64,000 bases of DNA, taken from Muscardinus avellanarius (Eukaryota; Chordata; Mammalia; Rodentia; Gliridae). The position numbers and the translations under genes were made by a program. The DNA is taken from positions 88,981,093 to 89,045,092 of the forward strand of contig OY726560.1 in NCBI GenBank assembly GCA_963383645.1, given 5' to 3'. Shown here in pieces: positions 21,568 to 30,408 of this stretch (position 1 is the first letter of the stretch; each line of letters opens with the position of its first letter). The notes beneath the pieces are model-generated. The model made no database searches, was not told the origin of the DNA, and saw nothing but the letters and a program-made list of their open reading frames with translations.

Positions 21568-21783
21568 GAGCCAAGCATGGTAGTGCCCCCCATGAACCCC
21601 CCAGTACCTGGGAGGCCAAGCAGGAGGGTCACAGGTTGGAAGCCAGATTCAGTAACATAGCCTTCTTCTCAGCAATTTAATGACATGGTGTTTCAAAATA
21701 AAAAAAAAGAAAAAGGCTGGGAATATAGCTCAGAGGTAGAATGCCCCTGGATTCAATACCCAGAACCAAAAATATCAAAAAAA
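21568..21783 (+). mobile_element. Dimeric SINE, classic type, old
   Basis: GAGCCAAGCATGGTAGTGCC, CTGGGAATATAGCTCAGAGG, GGATTCAATACCCAGAACCA. GAAATCCT-like repeats flank it. Confidence 0.9.
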
Positions 21784-21961
21784 GAAATCCTCGAAAATAC
21801 AACACAGCATATAAGTATCCATTTCATTCGGCATTCAAAGTAACAATGTCATCATATGTCAGGTGGTCCACAGAATGTTTTACTGAATATATGTGAAAGA
21901 GTAAGAGTGACAAAGGCAAATTACAGCTTAGACTTATTATTAAAGTTGTTTTTTTAAAATT

Positions 21962-22147
21962 TATTTTCTTTTTTGGTGGTACCGGGGTTCCTGGAAGCCC
22001 GTCTACCTCCGGGCTACATTCCCAGACCTATTTTATATTTTTGAAACAGGGTCTCTTAAGCCAGCGCGGTTGGCTTCAAACCTGAGTGATCCTCCTGTCT
22101 CCGCCTCCCAAGTGCGGGGATTACAAGCATGCGCCACCACACCTGGC
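21962..22147 (-). mobile_element. Dimeric SINE, variant type, with TSD
   Basis: GGTACCGGGGTTCCTGGAAG, CCGGGCTACATTCCCAGACC, TCTTAAGCCAGCGCGGTTGG. The flanks share TTAAAGTTGTTTT upstream and immediately downstream. Confidence 0.95.
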
Positions 22148-22327
22148 TTAAAGTTGTTTTAACTTTGAAAACCTTATGAAAAGTTTTTAAGAACATTTGG
22201 GCCACACTCTAAGTTACTGCCATGTGTAGTAACACATGGTTGTAATAAAATTCTCTCTACTTAATGTTAACAGTAGGTTATCAGAAGTAATATCCCAAAG
22301 ACAAAGGAAGACATGGGATATCTATTA
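22148..22327. other. Intronic sequence, nothing recognised
   Basis: Short unique gap between two variant SINEs in opposite orientation. Confidence 0.4.
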
Positions 22328-22340
22328 ATATAGCTGTCCT

Positions 22341-22511
22341 GCAGGGTCTGGTGGCGCACGCTGGTAATCCCCACGCTTGGGAGGCGGAGACAGGAGGATC
22401 GCGCAGGTTCGAAGCCAGCCGTGCTGGCCTAAGAGACCCTGTTTCATAAATATAAAATAGGTCTGGAAGTGTAGCCCGGAGGTAGAAGGGCTTCCAGGAA
22501 CCCCAGTACCA

Positions 22512-22562
<51 letters not shown>
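22341..22562 (+). mobile_element. Dimeric SINE, variant type, with 13-bp TSD and (TA)n tail
   Basis: GTCTGGTGGCGCACGCTGGT head, GCCAGCCGTGCTGGCCTAAG middle, GGTCTGGAAGTGTAGCCCGG. The tail from 22515 is an AT dinucleotide run instead of poly-A. TSD ATATAGCTGTCCT at 22328-22340 and 22563-22575. Confidence 0.96.
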
Positions 22563-22568
<6 letters not shown>

Positions 22569-22659
22569 CTGTCCTTAATCTTTCAAAAAGTCAATGTTAT
22601 AGAGAGAAGAAGGTAGGAGGATTGTTGTAGAATAAGAGGTCAAAGAGTTATAACAGCCA

Positions 22660-23010
22660 GAATGTTCAGATTTTGATTGGATCTTGATTTTAAAAAAAGA
22701 ATAATGATAATTTTGAATAATGATATTTAAATGTGGAATGAATATTAGATGACATTATGGAGTTGATATTATGTATGATAATAGTATTGGGGTTATTTCA
22801 GAATATCTGAAACAGTCTCAAATGTTTCATCTAGAAATATATATGAAATGGTCTAGGAACACACATAAAGAAAGAGGTGGATTGAAGCTAGATAAATCAG
22901 AAATGGCACATCAACAAGTGATGAATGATGTAGGTGATTCGTAAGGTATTCTCTCAGCTCTTCAATTTATTTAACATTTTTTTACACTAAAAAGCTATCC
23001 AAAAGAATAA
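22660..23010 (+). mobile_element. Old L1 3' UTR fragment
   Basis: GGATCTTGATTTTAAAAAAA, GGAATGAATATTAGATGACA and GATAATAGTATTGGGGTTAT follow the order of the 3' UTR of old mammalian L1M-type elements. Diverged. Confidence 0.6.
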
Positions 23011-23022
23011 ATCACAGTTTTG

Positions 23023-23235
23023 AAGCTGGGTATTGGTGCTCGCTTATAAACTTGGGAGGCTGAAACAGTAGGAAGGCAAGTTGGCATGAGCCTCAACAAC
23101 TTAGAGAGGCCCTCGGCAACCTACTGAGACCTTGTTTTCAGATTTAAAAAATAAACAAAAAGGGCTGAGGATGTAGATCTGAGGTAGGAAGCCCCTGGCT
23201 TTCCAGCACCACACAAATAAAGAAAGAAATAAATA
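23023..23235 (+). mobile_element. Dimeric SINE, classic type, old
   Basis: AAGCTGGGTATTGGTGCTCG, GAGGCCCTCGGCAACCTACT, GGGCTGAGGATGTAGATCTG. Confidence 0.87.
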
Positions 23236-23324
23236 GCTCTGTTTTGAAAGGCATTTTTTAACACCTTCAATGAAAAGTGAAAAAATATTGTACAATGCTT
23301 TAATTAATTAATTAACTAATTTAC

Positions 23325-23388
23325 CTGTTTTGTGGTCTGAGGATGGAGCCCAGGGGTTCTCTGCTTATGGGCGCCACCCCAGAGGCTG
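23325..23388 (-). mobile_element. SINE ID-half fragment
   Basis: TTGTGGTCTGAGGATGGAGC and CCCAGGGGTTCTCTGC only. No head follows. A (TTAA)n run at 23301-23318 lies beside it. Confidence 0.7.
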
Positions 23389-23535
23389 TTGTAAGAATAA
23401 AATGTACTCTCTAGAACACCCTTAGCCCAGTGCCCAGCAAACACAAAGCACTTCCAGCTCATCTTGTGTTACTGGCATCACAGATCCAAGTCTGTACTTG
23501 ATTCAATTAGAAAGACCAATGGGGAAGGACCACTT

Positions 23536-23846
23536 TTTGTGGTGGTGGTGGTGGTACTGAGGATTGAAGCCCGGAGCATTCTACCTCTGATATAGACCCA
23601 CAGCTTCCTTCATGTTTACTTTTGAAGCAGGGACTCACTAAGTTCCTGAGGCTGGCTACAAACCTCATAAATAAAAATATCCTCCTGTCTCAAGTACAGT
23701 GATTATAAGCATGTGCCACCACACTTGTTTGTTTGTTTGAAACAAAGTTTCACTAAGTTGCTAAGGCTGGCCTTGAACCTTTGATCCTCCTGTCTTAGCC
23801 TCTTAAATACTGGGGTTTTAAGCATTTGCCACCATGCCTGGCTAAA
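23536..23846 (-). mobile_element. Composite three-part SINE (head-head-ID)
   Basis: Reversed ID half with (TGG)n tail, ACTGAGGATTGAAGCCCGGA, one reversed head ending GTGCCACCACACTT at about 23730, then GTTTGTTTGTTTGAAACAAA and a second reversed head ending CACCATGCCTGGCT. Short ACCACTTTT / ACCACATTTT repeats flank the whole. Confidence 0.72.
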
Positions 23847-23893
23847 AACCACATTTTAAATCTCTATTATATTACACGTAAGTGCATTCTCTT

Positions 23894-24112
23894 GCTGGGC
23901 TTGGTGGTGTACACTAGCAATCCTAGTCAGTACTTGGGAGGCTGAGACAGGGGAATCGCAGGTTCACACTCCGCCTCAGCTATTTAGTGAGGCCCTCTAC
24001 AATTTAATGAGACCCTGTTTCAAAATAAAGGATTAAAAATAGGGCTGAGGGTTTGCTTGGAGGTAGAATGCTTCTGGGTTCAATCCCCAGTACTGAAAAA
24101 AAAAAAAAAAAA
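23894..24112 (+). mobile_element. Dimeric SINE, classic type
   Basis: GCTGGGCTTGGTGGTGTACA head, AGGGCTGAGGGTTTGCTTGG, GGTTCAATCCCCAGTACTGA and an A tail. Likely TSD AGTGCATTCTCTT / AGTACATCCTCTT with two mismatches. Confidence 0.93.
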
Positions 24113-24791
24113 GAGTACATCCTCTTACTTCAGGCCTATCCCAAGTCCTTAAGGAACCAAAATGTTTGAATGTATTTATAAGAATTTCTTGTAATTAGCA
24201 TGTAAATTGTTACAATAAATTATTCAACATAAATAAAAATATTCTCTAGTGCTTACGCAATTTTTTTTTCTGGAAGCTTTTCCTTGTAATTATTTGCTTT
24301 AAGTTTTCTAAATTAGAAAACTTTATCTTGAATTATCATTTATCCAAATTGTTAGAGTCTCAATTGTGTCTTTCGATATATTTGAGAAAATCCAGCTAAT
24401 ATATTTCATGAATAGAATTTCAAACTGGGAACATCCTCAGTTGTTTTGTTTTTGGTATTCAGGCTACTGGTAGGCTGGTAATTCTTAGCAAATTAATTAC
24501 ATGACAGAACTTATCTAGTGCTTGGAGAATAGACACCTTAGGATTTTAAGGATGGTTAGGAGGATGTTTACAGAGCAATTTGTTAAAGCGAAGGCACTTA
24601 TTTTTCTGTCAAATGATTTTTATTGTGTTAAACATAGAAGTGTATCTGATAATACTGGTCATTTCTTACAATACTTCTTAAAATATTATCCTTAATTTAA
24701 TTAATAATAAATGTCATACAAAGTTTTGAATAATTTAAAAATAAGTTAAAGTTATAAAATGTATTTTAAATGTCCTTCTATATCTTTATTC
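24113..24791. other. AT-rich intronic sequence, nothing recognised
   Basis: About 680 bp without a named feature. Confidence 0.45.
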
Positions 24792-24989
24792 TTTTTTTGT
24801 GTGTGTGTGGTACTGGGGTTGCTGGAAACCTTTCTACCTCTGGGCTACACTCCCAGACCTTTTTTATACATTTTTATTTGGAAACAGGGTCTCTTGAGAA
24901 GCCAGCGCGGCTGGCTTTGAACCTGCGCGATCCTCCTGTCTCCGCCTCCCAAGCGCGGGGATTACAAGCGTGTGCCACCAAGCCCGGCT
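24792..24989 (-). mobile_element. Dimeric SINE, variant type
   Basis: T/TG tail, GGTACTGGGGTTGCTGGAAA, GGGCTACACTCCCAGACC, GAGAAGCCAGCGCGGCTGGC and a CpG-rich head ending CCAAGCCCGGCTT. Confidence 0.95.
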
Positions 24990-25278
24990 TCATTTTTTTT
25001 TTTTTATGTAGCATATTCTATGTTCAAGATAATATTTTTTTCACTCACGAGTTAAAAATCTCTCATTATAATAAAATTTTATAGTATTGCTTAACATAGA
25101 TACAGCCTAGATTAAAATAAAAAGTATGGCATTAGAAGTTATAGGACTGTCAAAAGAAGGAATCCATATATAAAATTCAGTTGTAGTTTGCATTTTCCAC
25201 AAGTACTCAATAGGATAGGAACTCGTTCTAATACCTTATAAGAAATGGAAATATAATTCATTAAAAGAACAAGGAAGG

Positions 25279-25462
25279 AGCCGGGTGTAGTGGTGCACAC
25301 AGTAACCCCAGTACTTGGGAGGCTGAGACAGAAGAGTAACAGGTTTGAGGACAGCCTCAGTAATTTAGTGAGATTCTCAGCAACTGAGGGAGACTCTAAA
25401 ACATAGGACTGGGGGTGTAGCTGAGGATTGCCCCTGGGTTCAATTCCTAGTACAAAAAAAAA

Positions 25463-25541
<79 letters not shown>

Positions 25542-25550
25542 GAAAAGAAA
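25279..25550 (+). mobile_element. Dimeric SINE, classic type, with (GAAA)n tail
   Basis: GCCGGGTGTAGTGGTGCACA head, ACTGGGGGTGTAGCTGAGGA, then a tail of about 20 GAAA units at 25463-25545. Flanked by AAAAGAACAAGGA / AAAAGAACAAAGGA. Confidence 0.94.
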
Positions 25551-25769
25551 AGAACAAAGGACTAAATTTTCAACCTGTGCACTCATGTAAGCAGCTCTCT
25601 CCCCTTTCTTCTGTCTCTTTCTGTGATGTGTACCATCCAGCTGCTGAAATAGACTACCTTCTGGAAATGAAAACCCACAGGGCTCAGACCAGGCAGTAAA
25701 TCTGGTGGAACAGATGGTCTTGGGTGAATTGTTGTACCTCTGCATAAAACCCCAGGGTTTTATCAACAG

Positions 25770-26090
25770 GCTTTACCCTAAGTAATGAGAGTTAGTGACA
25801 AATTATCAGCATAACTTCATGCTTAGATCCGAACAATATGCTACAGCTTTTTTCCTTGTATTACTCTAATCGAGCTAGTAATAACTCAGTTATCAGACAT
25901 GCAAATGTATATGCACTCATTTATGGTCCCTTTTCTATTCAAGCACCGGGATGCAATTAAATGGGATTTTAGTCCTGCATTGTAGTTTGACTTTGCAGTG
26001 GAGTTTCAAGAAATACATGTTGAGGAATTTTGCTTTTCCATTTAAAGCCATTATTTAAAGCCATTGTTTGGGTAGTTTGCACATTCAGCA
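25770..26090. other. Repeat-free intronic block with octamer motif and 13-bp tandem duplication
   Basis: Contains ATGCAAAT at about 25899-25906 and two tandem copies of a TTTAAAGCCATT(A/G) unit at 26041-26066. Such blocks in large developmental-gene introns can be enhancers, but nothing here proves it. Confidence 0.25.
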
Positions 26091-26093
26091 TCA

Positions 26094-26522
26094 TTTTTTA
26101 AATTTGGGGTACTGAGGATTGAACTTGGAGCACTCTATTACTGAACTATAACCCAGTTATTTTTCTTTTCTTTTTTAAATTTTTTATTGGTGCATTATAT
26201 TCATACATCGCATTGGGATAAAAATCTTGTACGTACATACATGTACACATCACTGATTTAACCCCTACCCAATTCCCACCCCAATCCCTCCCCGTCCCTT
26301 CTTCCCTTGCTTTGCTTAGTGGTCGACTTCGATTTGTTTAAGTACATTGTGTGTTTTAGAGATTTTCCTCTTCCCCCCTCCTTTCTCCTCCTTTAGGTTG
26401 TCTTGTTTGCTCCTTTATAGGATTTTCTTTTTATTTTCTATTTTGGAACAGGGCCTAAGTTATCCAGCCTGGACTAGAGCTTGTGATCCTCCTGTCTTGG
26501 CTCCCGAGATGCTGGGCTTATA
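26094..26522 (-). mobile_element. Old dimeric SINE split by an L1 3' end
   Basis: The reversed ID half GGTACTGAGGATTGAACTTG at 26094-26165 and the reversed head TTTGGAACAGGGCCTAAGTT to GAGATGCTGGGCTTATAAA at 26423-26522 belong together. The L1 lies in what was the linker. Confidence 0.85.
26166..26422 (-). mobile_element. Short L1 3' end nested in a SINE linker
   Basis: TTTTTATTGGTGCATTATAT, the C-rich CCCACCCCAATCCCTCCCCG and TTTGCTTAGTGGTCGACTTC match the 3' ends at 14382 and 57246. About 255 bp, 5' truncated. Confidence 0.9.
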
Positions 26523-27385
26523 AACAGTGTTTCTGTTCACTCAACATTTTATCTGCTGTTTCATGGGAATGAACAGGAGGTCAGGGTGGCAGAAGGGAGC
26601 TAACCTTTTCCATTCTCATGGCACTGTGGGTCAGGCTCCTTGTTTTACCTGTATTGTCCTAATAATTGCTTTTAAACAAAACTGGAGACCAAGGGGATCT
26701 CTGAAATGAATGGGTTTACCGGGGCCCTTATAGATGCTATCCAGAAACCAGAAAGAACCATGTCCTGAGACAAGTCCCGACAACTCCCAGCAGCAGGGCC
26801 TAGTAGCAGCTGGGAAATGTCTCTGGACCGGAGGGAGCTAAGAGCATTTTTTATAAACTTTGGAGAAGGAAAACACTGGTGCCTACATCTGCTACAGATA
26901 AAGACACTATAATGCAAAGCAGGGAAAGTTTTAGGATTGCCTGCCAAAACGTAAGAAGTCTTTATTACTCCAGTGCATATGTTCACAGGGTATGGTTGGT
27001 GGCCTTGTTAGGGTTTAAGATTGCAACATATATTTAAAAATATAAAATGGTCTTTTGTTGTTTATCTTTTTCCTTGGCTTGATTTCCAGAGTAACTCTCT
27101 CCACACTCCTCTCTTCTGTCCTCTAGACCTTTCTAATTAAATTAGGGCATTTCAGCATTTTTCTCTCATTGCTGTTCTATGAAGCACCGACAAATCCTTG
27201 TTTTCATAATTCCACTGAACATGTGCTGTTGAGTTTCTTTGTAAAATCACTGAACACGGAGCGGAACAAGCAGTTGTAGTTCTTATCATTGTGGAGTTTT
27301 AATTATGGCAGGGAAGATATGCAAAACAAACATTTGATTAATTGTCTAATTATAGTTGTAGTAAGAGATAAAAGTGTTCATAATA
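26523..27385. other. Intronic sequence, nothing recognised
   Basis: About 860 bp with overlapping short frames on both strands (26527-26986) but no recognisable protein. Confidence 0.45.
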
Positions 27386-27662
27386 AGCTGGGCATGGTGG
27401 CACGCTTGTACTTGGAATGACTAGTTGTTGGGAGGTCGAGACAGGAGGATCATGGGCTCCAGGACAGCCTCAGCAATTTAGTGAGAGTCTCAGCAACCTA
27501 GGGAGGCTGTGGAAAACAGGACTGGGGGTTGTAGCTGAGGAATGCCCCTGGGTTCAATCCCGAGTACCACACACTGGGGGAGTAGCTCAGTTGCGAAGTC
27601 CTTGCCTAGAATGCCTGAGGCCTTCTAGCACAGTAAAACAAAAATCAAAAAACAAGAACAAA
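27386..27662 (+). mobile_element. Dimeric SINE joined to a full-length ID element
   Basis: The dimer (AGCTGGGCATGGTGGCACGC to GGTTCAATCCCGAGTACCAC) ends at about 27572. It is followed without a gap by a third unit, GGGGGAGTAGCTCAGTTGCG and GTCCTTGCCTAGAATGCCTG. This third unit keeps the tRNA-like centre that the dimer's own ID half lacks. Confidence 0.85.
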
Positions 27663-27791
27663 ACTCACAATAGGAGAACTTGACCTAGCTGGGGAAGGGT
27701 TGGGGACAGTGGATAGCTTTTCAAAGTTGTTCAATGAATGCTTACTTACAAGTTTGAGTGTTTCTTCAAACTGTGTCTTAAGGAATGGCTG
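27663..27791. other. Intronic sequence, nothing recognised
   Basis: Short gap between SINEs. Confidence 0.4.
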
Positions 27792-27898
27792 GAGCTGGGC
27801 ATAGCAGTGTATCTGGGAGGCTGAAACAGAAGGATCTCAGGTTCACAGCCAGCCTCCCAAATTGAAGGAGACCCCATTTTAAAACAAACAAACAAAAG
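27792..27898 (+). mobile_element. SINE head fragment
   Basis: GAGCTGGGCATAGCAGTGTA, CTGAAACAGAAGGATCTCAG, AAACAAACAAACAAAAG. It lies only about 320 bp upstream of the PRKG1 exon. Confidence 0.85.
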
Positions 27899-28189
27899 CC
27901 TGGGGGCCTATATGGAGGAACCAGGAAGAAAGCTGGAGCTGGGAGGGATCTGGGGACAGCCGAATAATGGATTCGGGGCCACTAGTTGTTTCCATTGTAG
28001 CTGAGGCACCCGCAGTCACGTGGATGTGTGATGTGGAAGCAGTTCTGCAAAACCTCTGAGCGTCTCTTCCCACACAGCTTTCCCTTGTGAGGCTTGAAAG
28101 CAGGCTAAATGCTTGCTTTGATGTGAACCTGCAGATTCTTTGCCATGAAATGTGTTTGCATTTTGTTCAGGTGTAGGTTGCCATCCCTG

Positions 28190-28221
28190 TGTTCAGTCCC
28201 ATCCTCTGTTCTGTTTTTCAG
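28190..28221 (+). promoter_or_regulatory. PRKG1: 3' splice site and polypyrimidine tract of the PRKG1 exon
   Basis: A pyrimidine-rich run from the TCAGTCCCATCC stretch to TTCTGTTTTTCAG directly precedes the exon. AG falls at 28220-28221. No perfect branch-point consensus stands out. The acceptor looks strong by composition. Confidence 0.88.
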
Positions 28222-28285
28222 CGTTCCAACATTCCAGAGCCTTCCTGAAGAGATCCTTAGCAAGCTCGCTGACGTCCTTGAAGAG
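28222..28285 (+). CDS. PRKG1: PRKG1 internal exon, start of cyclic-nucleotide-binding domain B
   Basis: Seen: a 64-bp open segment preceded by a pyrimidine-rich run ending in TTTTTCAG and followed by GTAATT. The first base completes a codon begun in the previous exon (phase 2 entry, giving Ser with AG). The next 21 codons read VPTFQSLPEEILSKL and then ADVLEE, and the exon ends on a codon boundary. Known: this peptide matches cGMP-dependent protein kinase 1, a cytosolic Ser/Thr kinase that relays nitric oxide and natriuretic peptide signals in smooth muscle, platelets and neurons. The segment is the N-terminal helical part of the second cGMP-binding (CNB-B) domain, roughly residues 225-260 depending on isoform. 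The paralogue PRKG2 differs here. Its length is not a multiple of three, so skipping it would shift the frame. No frameshift or stop is present, so the exon looks functional. Identification is from remembered family sequence, not a search. Confidence 0.93.
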
Positions 28286-28291
28286 GTAATT
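28283..28291 (+). promoter_or_regulatory. PRKG1: 5' splice site of the PRKG1 exon
   Basis: The exon ends GAG and the intron begins GTAATT. Positions -1 to +4 fit the donor consensus, but +5 is T rather than the usual G, so the donor looks moderate in strength. The strong acceptor may compensate. Confidence 0.85.
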
Positions 28292-29199
28292 GTGCTTAGC
28301 CTTTGTTTTGAGATGGGTCAGCCTGTTAGGCTGGCTTCTTCCACAACTGTGTGATGACAAGTCACAAAGACAGAGACCTTTAAGATGTGTTCTAAGCTCC
28401 AGGATGAGCTTATATTTGATTGCAAATGAAAACCAGCTTAGAGCACCTGACATTTACACCCAGTAAGAAATGGGCCAATCGACATAAATACAGAGGGAAG
28501 AAAAATATGTTACCTTGACTTCCAGGAACAGCAGACAGAGTATTTCCCCCTTGTTTCAAGTAATATAATGCAAAATCAGTTTTTGCCACTGGAAGCTTCA
28601 GATTAGCAAATTTACAACAGGTATTAGCAGTTGAATATGTATTTTATTAGCATATGGGATGTTTTACACACACAGTTTTATGCCTGAATGTGGAATGTCA
28701 TGGTTACTTGTTTTTTCCTGAACCTGTGGAGCCAAGACAGACAGGTTCTGAGCAGCAGCAGAAGGAAGTTTCTCTACACAAAACCATGAGTTCCTGACCA
28801 AATTTAAAGCAGTTATGTTTTGTTTTTTGTTTTTTTTTTGTGTGTGTGTGACTAAATGCGATCTCTTAAAGGTAGTGGGCCTTTGAGTTTTGTTTTAGAT
28901 TGAAAAAATAATACATTCTGTGTTCCTATGTGCTGAGAAAGCATAGCTGCATTGATAGGAATCCAGCAATTCCAGTGCCAGCCAGTTGTATCTGATTTCA
29001 CCTCTACTTACCCTGTTAAGCCTCCTTTTAGAATATTCCTTCAAAATTGATTATTCTGATCTTGTGAAGGCAAAGCTGATTATCAGTCTGAAAGAGGTCA
29101 CCCTAGCTCAAGTAGGAAACATGGAGGACAGGGTCAGGGAACAAGAAATGGATTCAAGAATTTGGAAGGCAAGTCAGTAGCCCAGGCAGACCCGTGAGA
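28286..29199. other. Intronic sequence just downstream of the exon, no repeat recognised
   Basis: About 900 bp free of SINE and L1, with a T-rich/TG run at 28818-28850. Confidence 0.5.
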
Positions 29200-29269
29200 T
29201 GGAGACAGCGCAAGCCAGGGGAACAATGCACATCAGCTTCATCCGTGTGTTTTCATTTATTCAATTAAT

Positions 29270-29600
29270 GTTCACTACAATCGGGGGCAAGAAAACAACA
29301 AATAAAATGTTCACAGATCTTCCCTCATAGTTTACATCTAGAAAGGGAGAACCAGGAGTAATCACCCACACCCATTTAAGTTAAAAAGTAATTGCAATTA
29401 TAAGCCAATAAGTTAAATATGAGAAACAGATAGTTTGTATGGCCATGGAAAGATTCTGAGCAAATACATTGAGCTCAGCTCTGCAAAGAAGTAGGAGCTT
29501 GCTAAGTGCAGGATTTATAAACTGGAAGGAATAAAATGGGGAAAACAGACAGGAGGAGGTGGCAACAGGAATCCTAAACATGCCTGGAAACTGGAAACGG
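29270..29600 (+). repeat. Ancient interspersed repeat fragment, family not named
   Basis: Material resembling the repeat pieces at 3690 and 34740: a start like TTCACTACAATCGGGGGCAA, then TAAAATGTTCACAGATCTTC. Weak similarity judged by eye. Confidence 0.35.
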
Positions 29601-30047
29601 GGCCCTGCTGGCCTAGTGGGTCAGAAAGATGCTTGCACTTCAGCCTCTCAGCCCGAGAAAGGTTTGAAAGGCTTTTACACCTGATGGGATGGAAACAGGG
29701 GTGGGATCCAAGAAACAGACTTTTAAGGAATCTTTCAAAGTAGACTTAAAATCAGGTGCAAATGGCCAGCCAGCGCTGGAGCAGAGGGTGACCTGAGGAT
29801 GTGTTTCCCAACTGGAATCTTATTTTCAGATCAAGTTTCTTTATTACCTTGTTAGAATTCAGACTTCCTATTGGTTGTTCTTACCATTTTATAATTTATT
29901 TATTGAATACTTACTGTGTTCTAGTACTTTCTCAGACTTTTGAATGCAACAATGAAAACAAACAAAACAACAACAACAAAGAAAAGAACACTATTTAATG
30001 GAGTTTACGTGATTTGGTGGGGTAGAGGTAAGATAGACTATAAACAT

Positions 30048-30174
30048 AGGGAATAACTCAGGAGCTGAGATGTACTTGCCAACTCTAGTATGTGTGAGAC
30101 TGAGACCCTGAGTGTGAGCCCCAATAGGAGAGAGAGAGAGAGGAAGAAAGAGAGAGGAAGGGAGGGAGAAAGGG
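30048..30174 (+). mobile_element. Old ID element with (GA)n-rich tail
   Basis: GAGCTGAGATGTACTTGCC, CTAGTATGTGTGAGACTGAG and GAGTGTGAGCCCCAATAGGA follow the order of a monomeric ID (tRNA-derived) SINE. A purine-rich GAGAGA/AAGGAG run at 30127-30174 replaces poly-A. Confidence 0.6.
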
Positions 30175-30204
30175 TAAAAATTAAACTGTATGGTATGGTT
30201 CTGT

Positions 30205-30408
30205 TTTGTTTTTCAGTACTGGAAATTGAACACAGGGGCATTCTACCTCTGAGCTCTAGCCCTAGCCCTATTTTTTATTTTTGAAACAGGGTCTCGGTAA
30301 GTTGCAAAAAATCTCAGTAAGTAGCTGAGGCTGGCCACAAACCTGTGATCCTCCTGTCTCAGCTTTCCAATTACTTGGGCTATGAGTCTGTACCACCATC
30401 CCCAGCTT
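30205..30408 (-). mobile_element. Dimeric SINE, classic type
   Basis: CAGTACTGGAAATTGAACAC, GAAACAGGGTCTCGGTAAGT, head ending CACCATCCCCAGCTT. The flanks share TGGTATGGT / TGGTATGAT. Confidence 0.92.

Noticed and set aside
25440..25766. 108-codon minus-strand frame with a repeated FFLS pattern
   Set aside because: It is the translation of the (GAAA)n tail of a SINE.
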